A stretch of 64,000 bases of DNA from Burkholderia contaminans (GTDB lineage Bacteria; Pseudomonadota; Gammaproteobacteria; Burkholderiales; Burkholderiaceae): assembly GCF_029633825.1 (NCBI RefSeq), contig NZ_CP090641.1, forward strand, positions 1,488,001-1,552,000, given 5' to 3'. Positions 54,169 through 62,471 of this stretch are shown here, piece by piece. The position numbers were made by a program, and so were the translations under genes. Within the stretch, counting starts at the first letter, position 1, and each line of letters starts with the position of its first letter. The notes beneath the pieces were generated by a model that was given only the letters and a program-made list of their open reading frames with translations, made no database searches and was not told the origin of the DNA.

Positions 54169-55842
54169 TCAGCGGCGGATGCCGAGCCCCGGCAGCACCT
54201 CCGTGCCCTCGGCCACCACCGCATGCAGCAGGCGCGGGTCGGCACCGAGCAGCCCGAGGATCGTCGGCGCGACCTGCTTCGTGCCGACCGTATCGGTCAC
54301 CGTGCGTGCGCGATGCAGGCCCGGATACGACACGAGCAGGCCGAGGTGGCTGTCGTCCGGCGCGTTGCCGCCGTGCTCCTCGTCCTTCTTCGTGCTCGAC
54401 GTGTAGATCACGCCCGGATTCGGCTGGACGACGATGTCCGGCGTGCGGCCGTTGGCCGGATCGCCGAAGCGCTCGGCGAGCGCCGCGCCGTACAGCACGT
54501 ACGCCTGCGGGCCGTCCGCGCAGATCCCCGGCGCGTTGCAGCCGAGGTTCGCCTTCAGCGTCTGCACCACGGCCGTGCGCTGGTTGCGGTCGCGCAGCCA
54601 GATCAGGCCGACGTCGTCGGTCTGCACGAAACCGGTGCCGACCAGGCCCGAGCCGTCGTTCAAGTTGCCCGTCGTCGTGTTGTTCTGGCCGAAGTTGCCG
54701 TTCGGGTCGATGTAGTTGTTCGCTTCGAGCAGCTTCGTCAGCGTGTCGCCGTTCTTCACGAGCTTCGTGTGATCGGTCGGCGACTGGCCGTGCTTCGCCG
54801 TGACGATCACGGCCGTCGACGAATACAAGTTCGCCTGCTTCAGCGCCGCGACGACATGGCCGATCGAGTTGTCGACGTACGTGATCGCGTTCGCGACCTG
54901 CCCGTTCGGCGTGAAGTTCGCATCGAGATAGCCGCCGCCCTTCGCGACCGGCGCCTTCTGCGCGACGCTGAGCGTCTGGAAGTTGCCGCCGAACAGCGTC
55001 GGCACCGGCACGCTCTTCGTGCCCGTCGAGTCACGGCCGTTGATCTGGTTGATCAGCGCCTGCACGTGCAGGTTGTCGAACTGCGCGGTATGCGAATAGA
55101 CGTCCGTGTAGTTCGTCTTGGTCACCGGGTCGATCGAGTTGATCTCGGTGCGCATCAGGTCGTCGACACCGGTGCCCGACGGCCCGTTCAGCCAGTCGTA
55201 GCCCCACGCGTGCTTGTCGGCCCACGCGGTGGTCGCGTTCGGGATGCCGGCCTTCACGGCCTCGAACACCGTGTTGGTCTTCACGAAGTTGTGCGGATAG
55301 ACCGGCACGCACTTGCCGTTGACCTTCGCGTTCGGGATCGCCTGCGGGTTGAACGCGCCGCCGCCGTCGAGGTGGACGAGCGCGCCGCCGTTCTCGGCGT
55401 CGATGCCGGTCGTCTCGTCGAACACGACGTTCCAGCCCTGCTTGCCCGAGCAGCTCGTATCGCCCGGCGCGTACAGGTTGCGGTCGTACGACACGTCGTA
55501 GAACAGGCCGGCCGTCTTCGGCGAGCCGCCCGTCACGAGCGCGGCGAGGCCCGGGAACGAATCCGACAGGCCCGGCGTATAGGCATTCGTGTACGTCACG
55601 CCGCTCTTCGCGAGCACCGCGATGTTCGGGCACGTGTTCGCGCCGATGCAGCGCGCGAGATCCTGCTCGTGCAGGCCGTCGACGCTGATCAGCAGCACGT
55701 GTTTCACGACGCGGCTCGCGTGGTCGCGGCCCTCGCCGCGACTGTCGTCGTCCTGCTGCGCGGCGTGCGCACCCGCACCGGCGAGCGCCAGCGCGCCCGC
55801 CACCACCGCCACCACCTTCCGCTGCTTACCAAGGAAAGACAT
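54169..55842 (-). CDS. Exported alkaline-phosphatase-superfamily phosphodiesterase/nucleotide pyrophosphatase-like
   Basis: A 557-residue secreted enzyme. The signal peptide is about residues 1-27. Metal ligand Asp is in HVLLISVDGLHEQD, the nucleophile region is SDSFPGLAALVTGG, and 'VIVTAKHGQSPTDH' and 'EEHGGNAPDDSHLGLLVS' supply further metal ligands, the usual order for the type I phosphodiesterase/nucleotide pyrophosphatase branch. It would hydrolyse phosphodiesters in the periplasm. A possible link to the ABC importer nearby (phosphorus acquisition) is inference. Confidence 0.85.
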   Translation of the reverse strand: MSFLGKQRKVVAVVAGALALAGAGAHAAQQDDDSRGEGRDHASRVVKHVLLISVDGLHEQDLARCIGANTCPNIAVLAKSGVTYTNAYTPGLSDSFPGLAALVTGGSPKTAGLFYDVSYDRNLYAPGDTSCSGKQGWNVVFDETTGIDAENGGALVHLDGGGAFNPQAIPNAKVNGKCVPVYPHNFVKTNTVFEAVKAGIPNATTAWADKHAWGYDWLNGPSGTGVDDLMRTEINSIDPVTKTNYTDVYSHTAQFDNLHVQALINQINGRDSTGTKSVPVPTLFGGNFQTLSVAQKAPVAKGGGYLDANFTPNGQVANAITYVDNSIGHVVAALKQANLYSSTAVIVTAKHGQSPTDHTKLVKNGDTLTKLLEANNYIDPNGNFGQNNTTTGNLNDGSGLVGTGFVQTDDVGLIWLRDRNQRTAVVQTLKANLGCNAPGICADGPQAYVLYGAALAERFGDPANGRTPDIVVQPNPGVIYTSSTKKDEEHGGNAPDDSHLGLLVSYPGLHRARTVTDTVGTKQVAPTILGLLGADPRLLHAVVAEGTEVLPGLGIRR

Positions 55843-56159
55843 GATCACCCCACCTCTTCGATTGACGTTGAACTGCGTGACTTGCCATCAGGCGCGCAAG
55901 AATATGGGCGCGTCGTGGGTCGCTCGCATGAAGCGGGGCTTTCTGTTTTCTATCAAACGTAACCAATCGCAAGTGACACGAATCGGCCGCAAAGCAATGT
56001 GGCCTGGCGCACATTGCGAAAGGCGCGCCCACCTGCCGGCACTACGCCGGTGCATCGGTCAATCCGTCCGAGGCGTCATCGGTCGTACGATTTTTTTTCC
56101 GGCTTGGCGCGCGACTATTGGCGTGTGATAAAGGGTTTTCCCTGACCCGGAGCACGAGT
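55843..56159. other. 317-bp gap between the phosphodiesterase and small hypothetical genes
   Basis: The gap shows no gene or strong hairpin. There is a T-rich tract (GATTTTTTTTCCGG near 56090) and a moderately AT-rich patch around 55940-55985 (CTATCAAACGTAACC) where promoter elements for the phosphodiesterase may lie. Confidence 0.4.
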
Positions 56160-56384
56160 ATGTCGACCCTGGAAGCCCTCCGGTTCGTGCTGGACGATGC
56201 ACGCACCCCCGAGATCATTCGCCACCACGTCGTCGACGCGTTGCAGTACGCGTTGCGCAACTACGGACAGGTGTTCACCGCGAAGGAAGTCGAATGGCTG
56301 GCGCAGTGGGACGACGCGCGTCTGCCGCTGGCTGCAAAGAAGGAATTAGGCAAGCGCGAGGAACCGGCGATCGCCGCGCGCTGA
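56160..56384 (+). CDS. Small protein of unknown function
   Basis: A 74-residue, mostly helical, charged protein starting MSTLEALRFVLDDARTPEII, with 'AKEVEWLAQWDDARLPLAAK'. GGAG is 7 bases before the ATG. There is no signal or membrane segment, and I do not recognise a family. Coding is supported by a good start site and normal amino-acid composition. Confidence 0.65.
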   Translation: MSTLEALRFVLDDARTPEIIRHHVVDALQYALRNYGQVFTAKEVEWLAQWDDARLPLAAKKELGKREEPAIAAR

Positions 56385-56447
56385 GCGCTGAAGGAAACGC
56401 GCCGCCGCGCCCGAACGGATAAACGGGCGCGGCGGCGGATCGCCTGC

Positions 56448-59400
56448 TTACTGCAGGCCGAAGTCGACGCGAGTGGTCGCGCCCTTGTCCTCGATGCCCT
56501 TCGCATCGAGCTTCGGCGCGACGATGAACATGCGGCTCGAATCGATCTTCCCGTCGAGATACTGGCGCACCGCCTGCGCGCGCTGCTGCGCGAGCGCACG
56601 CAGCGCGTTGTCGTCGGCCGGCGCGTGCTCGGCGAGCGCCTTCTTCATGTCGGCGTCGGGCAGCGTCTTCTGCAGGCCGATCACGTTGCGCGGCTTCTTG
56701 AAGTCGGCGGCCTTGTACGCGCGCGTCAGGTACTTGCTGTACTCGGCCGGCTCGACCTTCACCGACATCGGGTCGATGCTCTCGCCCTGCCCGATTACGT
56801 CCTTCAGCTTCTGCTGGCGCACGAGCCGCTCGACGTATGCGTCGCCGAGCCCCGACGTGTCCTTCGCCGGGTCGACGCGGCCGATCAGGTCGAGGCGGAT
56901 AGACGGCTTCTCGGTCAGCATCTTCACGACGGTGTCGAGCTTCTTCTGCTGCGCGTCGTCGAGCTGGTACGAGCCCGGCGCGAATTCGACGTAGCCGAGA
57001 TCCTCGCCGCCGCCGCCGAACGCATGCGCGAGCAGCGAGAAGGGCGACGTGACGGCCTTCGCGATCAGGTTCAGCACCGCGCGCCAGATCAGCCCGCCGA
57101 CGCTGAACTCCGGATTCGACAGCGAGCCGGACACCGGCAGGTTCACGTCGATCTGGCCGCGCGTGTTCTTCAGCAGCGAGATCGCGAGCTTCACCGGCAG
57201 CCTGGTCGCCGTATCGTTCTCCACATGGTCGCCGAACGTGAGCTGGTCGATGAAGATGTGGTTGTTTGCCTTCAGCTGGTCGTTCGCCAGTTCGTAATGC
57301 AGGTCGACGTTGAGCTTGCCCTTCGTGATCGGGTAGCCCGCGTACTTCGCCGAGTACGGCGTCAGGTTGGTCAGCTCGATGTCGTGCGCGGTCGCGGTGA
57401 GGTCGAGCGCCGGCTTCTCGATCAGCGGGTTCACCGAACCCTTGATCGAAATCGGCCCGTTGCCCGCGAGGTTCGCGGCGACGTCGACCGGCGCGGACGT
57501 CGTCGAATCCGTGCCGAACGCGCCGACCGTGCCCTTGATCGCAATGAGGTTCGCCGTGTAGTTCGGCTTGATGAAGTTGTCGGTATACGTCACGCGGCCG
57601 TTCTGCAGCAGCAACTCGCCGAAATGCATGCGCACCGGGTTCTGCGGCGGCGTCGCGGCCTTCACGACCACCGTCGCCGAGGCGGCGGCCGGCGCGGACG
57701 CCTGCTGCGCGGCCGCGGCCGACGCGGCCCGGGCGGCAGCCGGCGGCGTCACGCCCGGCGACAGCGGCACCGGCTCGCCCTTGCTCGCGTCACGCGTGAG
57801 CGACTGCGCGGGGCCCGTTTCCTTCGCGACCACGTCCTTCAGGTTCAAGCGTCCCTGCGCGTCGAGCAGCACGCGGCCGTAGAAGTTCGAGAACGTCACG
57901 CGCGCGGCATCGACGTCGGTGCCCTTCTCGTCGTAGTTCGCCTTCAGGTTCGTCAGCGCGAGCGAGCGCCAGCCCGCGAACGGGTCGGAGGTCGCCTTGT
58001 CGAGCATCCGCACGTCGACCAGCGCGACATCGCCGCGATAGGTCGCGCGCGGCGCGTCCTTCACCTGCGCGAACGTCAGGTTGCCCTGCGCGTTGAGCAG
58101 CGCACTGGCGATCGTCGCGTTCAGCGCGCTGCCGAAGTACGGCTCGAACGCGGCCGCGTCGAGGCGGTTGCCGTTGATCTTCAGGCCGAGCTTCAGCGGC
58201 TGCGCGGTCACGTCGCCCGTCACGTTCAGCGAACCCTTGCGGTTCAGCGTCGCCTTCAGCTGCACGGGCAGCGGCCTGGTCATGTCGTCGCTGATCTTCT
58301 GCACCGACAGGTCCAGCGGCTTGATCGCCAGCTTCACCGGGCGCGGCGTCGACAGGTCGGTGAAGTTCGCGGACGCATCCTTCACGTTCAGCGCGTCGAT
58401 CCGGTAATGCCACGACGGCGCGGCGGCCTCGGCCTTGCGCGCGACCGTCCGCTTCGGCACCGACGCCTGGGCAGGTTCGGCCAGCGCCGCGAGGTCGATC
58501 TTGCCGTCCTTCAGGCGCTGCACGTCGAGCGCAAGCCCGCTTGCGTCGACGCTCGCGATCTCCGCGATGCGCGTGGCGACGTCGACCTTCGCGATCTTCG
58601 CGCTCGCGTCGGGCAGCACGATCGCGGGCGCCTTCGCGTCGGGCGTCGCGATCTTCAGCGACTTCAGGCTGACCGTGCTGTCGGCAACCTGTGCGGCGAG
58701 CGGCGTCTTGCCCCAGTCGGCCTTCGCGTTGACGGTCGCACCGAGCGTGCCGTCGAGCACGCGCGCACGCGTCGCCTCGCCGAGGTACGGCTGCAGCGCC
58801 GGCAGCGCGAGCGCGGCGACCGTCAGCTTGCTCTCGACCTGCTTCTCCGCGAGATTGAACGAGCCTTCGGCCTTCACGTCGCCGCCGCGCGACAGCGACG
58901 TCGACAGCGTATATTTCGCGGGCGTCTTGCCCTGCATCGTGAAGCCGTCGAGCGTCGCGGCGAGCTTCGTGAGCGACAGCGCGGTCGGCGTCGCCGGCAC
59001 GCGGTCGTCGACGTTGACCGTGCCGCCGTCGATCGCGAAATGGCGGATCGTCAGGTCGAGCGGGGGCGCCTCCTTCGCGCCGGCGCCGGCTGCGGCCTTG
59101 GCGCCGCTGGCGGCGGCTTCGGCAGCGGCGGAAGCGGCCGCCGTGCCCGACGCCGCCGGCTTGCCTTCGGCGGCCTTCGATGCGGCTGCCGGCTGCGCGG
59201 CGAGCTTCTCGACGTTCAGCACGCCCTGCTTGTCGCGCGACAGGTCGACGACCGGCTGGTCGATCCGGATCTCGTCAAAGTGCATCGCGTTGCGCAGCGG
59301 CTCGAGGCTGGCCGCCGCGACGTGCACGCCGCGTGCGGCGAACAGCGGCGCGGACGCATGGTCCGTCACCTTCGCGTCCTTCAGGTCCACGGTGCCCGAC

Positions 59401-60257
59401 ACGCGCAGCGCGGGTGTCTCGCCGCTCATCACGAAATTGACCGAGAGGTCGCTGCTCAAGAGGCCGCTCGTCACGGCCACCGGCAGCTTCGCCGGCACGT
59501 ACGAGATCAGCTTCGGCACGTCGAGGCCGTCGAATTTCAGCGCGATCTCCGATTCGCGCGACTGCGCGAACGGCTTGGTCTTGCCGTCGATCGCGATCGG
59601 GCTGCCGTCGAAACGCGCGCGCAGCTTCGGCTCGACGAAGATGTCGGTCTTCGAGGCCAGCGTCGCGATGTAGGGAATGCCGAGCGTCCAGTTGTCGACG
59701 ACGTGCTTTTCGTTCAGCAGACGGTCGTCGAAATCGATCCGGCCGTTGTTGACCTGGATGTTCGACACCGAGAACTGCGTCGGCTTGCTCTCGGGTTTCG
59801 GCGACGGCGTCGAGAACTTCTCGATCAGGTCGGTGAAGTTGAAGCGCTGCGCGTCGTAGCGGACGATATGAAAGCGCGGCGAGTCGAGGCGAACCTCATT
59901 GACGATCGGCGCGCCGCGGAACAGCGACGACCACGACGGCCGCACGACGAGCTTCGCGATGTCGACGAAGTCGCCCTGGTCGCCTTTGTCGCCGAGATGG
60001 ATGCCGTCGGCTTCGAGGTTCAGCGTGTACGGGTTCAGCGCGATGCGCTGGATCGTGGCGGGCCGGTCGAGCTGCTTGCTCAACTGCTGTTCGGCGATAT
60101 GGCGGATCAGCGGCGGCGCCGCGAAGAACCCAAGCAGTCCGAACAAAACGATGAAGATCAGCAGGCCGATGCCGATGCGCCGGGCCCGGCGCGAGCGTGC
60201 AACGCCACCGAGGGCATGGAGGGTGGAGGGTACGGTTTCTTTGTCTGCGCTTGCCAT
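56448..60257 (-). CDS. Giant DUF748 (AsmA-like) envelope protein
   Basis: A 1269-residue protein with a single N-terminal membrane helix (residues about 28-50). The rest is periplasmic beta-rich repeat structure typical of DUF748/AsmA-like proteins, with an Ala-rich low-complexity linker ('AASKAAEGKPAASGTAAASA') in the middle and a DUF748 C-terminal block ('VNLPVSGSLSNPEFSVGG'). AsmA-like proteins are thought to bridge inner and outer membrane for lipid transport; this member's role is not established. Confidence 0.9.
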   Translation of the reverse strand: MASADKETVPSTLHALGGVARSRRARRIGIGLLIFIVLFGLLGFFAAPPLIRHIAEQQLSKQLDRPATIQRIALNPYTLNLEADGIHLGDKGDQGDFVDIAKLVVRPSWSSLFRGAPIVNEVRLDSPRFHIVRYDAQRFNFTDLIEKFSTPSPKPESKPTQFSVSNIQVNNGRIDFDDRLLNEKHVVDNWTLGIPYIATLASKTDIFVEPKLRARFDGSPIAIDGKTKPFAQSRESEIALKFDGLDVPKLISYVPAKLPVAVTSGLLSSDLSVNFVMSGETPALRVSGTVDLKDAKVTDHASAPLFAARGVHVAAASLEPLRNAMHFDEIRIDQPVVDLSRDKQGVLNVEKLAAQPAAASKAAEGKPAASGTAAASAAAEAAASGAKAAAGAGAKEAPPLDLTIRHFAIDGGTVNVDDRVPATPTALSLTKLAATLDGFTMQGKTPAKYTLSTSLSRGGDVKAEGSFNLAEKQVESKLTVAALALPALQPYLGEATRARVLDGTLGATVNAKADWGKTPLAAQVADSTVSLKSLKIATPDAKAPAIVLPDASAKIAKVDVATRIAEIASVDASGLALDVQRLKDGKIDLAALAEPAQASVPKRTVARKAEAAAPSWHYRIDALNVKDASANFTDLSTPRPVKLAIKPLDLSVQKISDDMTRPLPVQLKATLNRKGSLNVTGDVTAQPLKLGLKINGNRLDAAAFEPYFGSALNATIASALLNAQGNLTFAQVKDAPRATYRGDVALVDVRMLDKATSDPFAGWRSLALTNLKANYDEKGTDVDAARVTFSNFYGRVLLDAQGRLNLKDVVAKETGPAQSLTRDASKGEPVPLSPGVTPPAAARAASAAAAQQASAPAAASATVVVKAATPPQNPVRMHFGELLLQNGRVTYTDNFIKPNYTANLIAIKGTVGAFGTDSTTSAPVDVAANLAGNGPISIKGSVNPLIEKPALDLTATAHDIELTNLTPYSAKYAGYPITKGKLNVDLHYELANDQLKANNHIFIDQLTFGDHVENDTATRLPVKLAISLLKNTRGQIDVNLPVSGSLSNPEFSVGGLIWRAVLNLIAKAVTSPFSLLAHAFGGGGEDLGYVEFAPGSYQLDDAQQKKLDTVVKMLTEKPSIRLDLIGRVDPAKDTSGLGDAYVERLVRQQKLKDVIGQGESIDPMSVKVEPAEYSKYLTRAYKAADFKKPRNVIGLQKTLPDADMKKALAEHAPADDNALRALAQQRAQAVRQYLDGKIDSSRMFIVAPKLDAKGIEDKGATTRVDFGLQ

Positions 60258-60405
60258 GCTTGAATGCCTCGGGATGGAATGCCGGGCCGCGCCGGAGAAC
60301 CGGGCGGCCGTGCACGCTATCCCGAAAGTATAGGCTCAGGAGGTGACGGCACGGGGTTCGGGCGCCGTCGCGCCCGCCGGTCGGACAACGCCGCCGGTCG
60401 TCCGT

Positions 60406-61842
60406 TCACTTCCGGACGACGACGGGCGGCATCCACGACCCGTCGCTCGCCTGCGGCTTCGGCGCGTACAGGCGCAACGCGAGTGCGAAATCGGCGCGCG
60501 GCGCCGGCAGCCAGTTGGCCGCATGCGTGCCGCCCGGCGACGCCGACACGACGATGTCGATCGAGCCGTCGTGGTTGCGGCGCAGGCGGTCGCGATCGCC
60601 GAGCGAGCGGCGCGCCGACCCGACGTCGGGCAGCGCGCCGTTGGTCGTATAGGGCGTGAGCGTCCAGAACGCGCGCACCGGCGGCAGCGCGCCTGGCGCG
60701 AAATGCAGCGCATAGCGATTCGCGCCGTTCAGCGCATGGCCGTCGCTGTCGACGCGGACGACCGCGAGCGTTTCGTCGTCGCGCGTCGCGGTGCCGAACT
60801 GCGTGTAGGCCGCGTACGCGCGCAGCGTGTAGTCCTGGCCGTACTTGCCGGCCGTATCGCCGATCCAGCTCCAGCCGTTCGCGTTCAGCAGGTTCGACGG
60901 CGGGGTCGAGAGCCGCGCGCGCGCCTCGGCGACGCCGGCCGTCGCGGCCGTGAGGCGGTCGCCCGTCCACAGCACCGGATAGCCGGCCGACACGCCGATG
61001 TCGCGGAGCAGTTCCTGTGCGTGCGCATCGTCGGCCGGCGCCGGGTTGTCCTGCAGCGCCTGCGCGAAGCGCGTGAAGAACGCCTTCGGATCGAGTGCGG
61101 CCACCTGCTCGGCCGGCGTGCCGCCGCCCACCGCTTCGGACGGCGCACTGCCCGCATGGACCGCGACCGACGCGCCGCGCGCCGCGCCCGTGTAGACGGA
61201 CAGCGGCACCACGCGGATCGCGCGCTGCAGTTTCTTCACGTTCGTGAGGTCGCGCCCGCCGCTCGTCTGCAGCCGGACTTCGAGCCACGCGTTGGCCGAC
61301 GGCACGTCGATCCGGACCGCGCCCTGCGGCAGCGTGCCCTGCCAGTCCTTCGCGGCGAACGCAATCGTTTGCGATCGCGCACCGCCGCGTGCCCCGCGTG
61401 CAGCCACGCTCGACGACGACCACAGCACGTTCGTCCACATGTCGAGTGCGCGCGCATCCCAGTAGCGGCCGCGCGTGTCGGGCAACGTGACGATCACGGG
61501 TTCGGTCGCGACGTCGAGCCAGCCGATCGAGTCGAGCGTGTCGACGCCCGGCAGCGGCGGATTGACCGCGCCGACGGGCGGCAGCGCCTGCGCATGGCGC
61601 AGCGTGTTGAGCGGCGCCTGCCCCGGTTGCGCGCCGTCGCCGCCGGTTGCCGCTTCCTTCGCGACGTCCATCAGCACGAGCGGATACGCGTAGACATAGG
61701 AGTCGGCGACTTCCGCCCGCATCCAGCCGGTTTTCCGCTGGATTGCATCCGGTTGCGACGCGCACCCCGCTAGCAACGCCGCGAGGGCAAGCGACGCGCA
61801 CGCGCGCCGCAGAAAAACTGATTCCTGCTGGTTTTCAATCAT
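60406..61842 (-). CDS. DUF1254/DUF1214 lipoprotein
   Basis: A 478-residue lipoprotein. The signal ends in lipobox LLAGC (Cys27). An N-terminal DUF1254 part ('DSYVYAYPLVLMDVAKEAAT', 'DTLDSIGWLDVATEPVIVTLPD') is followed by a C-terminal DUF1214 part ('ALHFAPGALPPVRAFWTLTPY'), the standard two-domain layout. Related proteins occur in many bacteria and eukaryotic viruses; their function is unclear. Confidence 0.88.
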   Translation of the reverse strand: MIENQQESVFLRRACASLALAALLAGCASQPDAIQRKTGWMRAEVADSYVYAYPLVLMDVAKEAATGGDGAQPGQAPLNTLRHAQALPPVGAVNPPLPGVDTLDSIGWLDVATEPVIVTLPDTRGRYWDARALDMWTNVLWSSSSVAARGARGGARSQTIAFAAKDWQGTLPQGAVRIDVPSANAWLEVRLQTSGGRDLTNVKKLQRAIRVVPLSVYTGAARGASVAVHAGSAPSEAVGGGTPAEQVAALDPKAFFTRFAQALQDNPAPADDAHAQELLRDIGVSAGYPVLWTGDRLTAATAGVAEARARLSTPPSNLLNANGWSWIGDTAGKYGQDYTLRAYAAYTQFGTATRDDETLAVVRVDSDGHALNGANRYALHFAPGALPPVRAFWTLTPYTTNGALPDVGSARRSLGDRDRLRRNHDGSIDIVVSASPGGTHAANWLPAPRADFALALRLYAPKPQASDGSWMPPVVVRK

Positions 61843-62114
61843 CGATTACTGGCCGAATATCGTTCTTTTCAGTCAACGCCTTGTTCGACCTGCAAATGGC
61901 GAAAGCAAGGCACCCCAGCCTGCCCGGGCAACCGTTTCGCGACGGTTCATAACACTGGGCGCTGATGTCAGGCCGGTATCATAGCGCCTCAGGGCATCCC
62001 CCAATATGCCGATTAGCGGGTGGCGCGTATTCGCGGGCCCAATGGGTCCGAAAATGTCTCGCCGGGTCTTCAGGATAATTGGGGCGACATCGCAGCGGTT
62101 TCGGCTGGCTTTAG

Positions 62115-62258
62115 GTGCCCGAGCGGATCGCCGACCGAACCTATAGCGGTGAATTCAAGGTCCGCATCCCGCCGCAAGCTCACCGTGCGCTGGTGATCCA
62201 GGCCGCCGAACAAGGCGTCAGCCTGAACCGTCTCGCAAGCGCCAAGCTCTGCGCGTAA
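62115..62258 (+). pseudogene. hicB: C-terminal remnant of a HicB-type antitoxin
   Basis: 47 codons from a GTG read VPERIADRTYSGEFKVRIPP, then QAHRALVIQAAEQGVSLNRLASAKL. This is the ribbon-helix-helix tail of HicB antitoxins (Y-S-G-x-F-x-V-R-I-P/S-P and SLNxxxxxKL). A stop codon directly precedes the GTG and no N-terminal HicB domain or HicA toxin is present, so it is a fragment. It is followed by a terminator. Confidence 0.75.
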
Positions 62259-62283
62259 CCGGTCGATTACGTGCAGCACGTGA

Positions 62284-62322
62284 CGCCCGGCCTTCCTCGT
62301 GGAAGCCGGGCGTTCACTTTTT
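62284..62322 (+). terminator. Intrinsic terminator after the hicB remnant
   Basis: CGCCCGGC (62284-62291) pairs with GCCGGGCG (62305-62312), followed by TTCACTTTTT. It is probably the original end of the hicB transcript. Confidence 0.75.
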
Positions 62323-62398
62323 ACGGGTCGTGGCACCCTGTGAACACGGATGGCCTCAGCCGATCCGCCCGCCTGGCATCGCGTACATCATCCACTAC

Positions 62399-62429
62399 TT
62401 GACCTTACCATCATGGGAATGTTGATACT
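62399..62429 (+). promoter_or_regulatory. CueR-type copper-responsive promoter of copA
   Basis: TTGACC (62399-62404) and GATACT (62424-62429) are separated by 19 bp rather than 17. The spacer region carries the imperfect dyad ACCTTACCAT / ATGGGAATGT, like the CueR site of copper-efflux operons. It lies 43 bases upstream of the ATPase start. A CueR gene is not in the window. Confidence 0.7.
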
Positions 62430-62471
62430 GGGATCATTGGCGGCATGAGCCGCGCATTCAGGGAATCCGAC

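Noticed and set aside
56625..60263. 1212-codon plus-strand frame opposite the DUF748 gene
   Set aside because: Antisense of a highly biased gene; Arg/His/Val-rich with no domain, and DUF748 is well supported.
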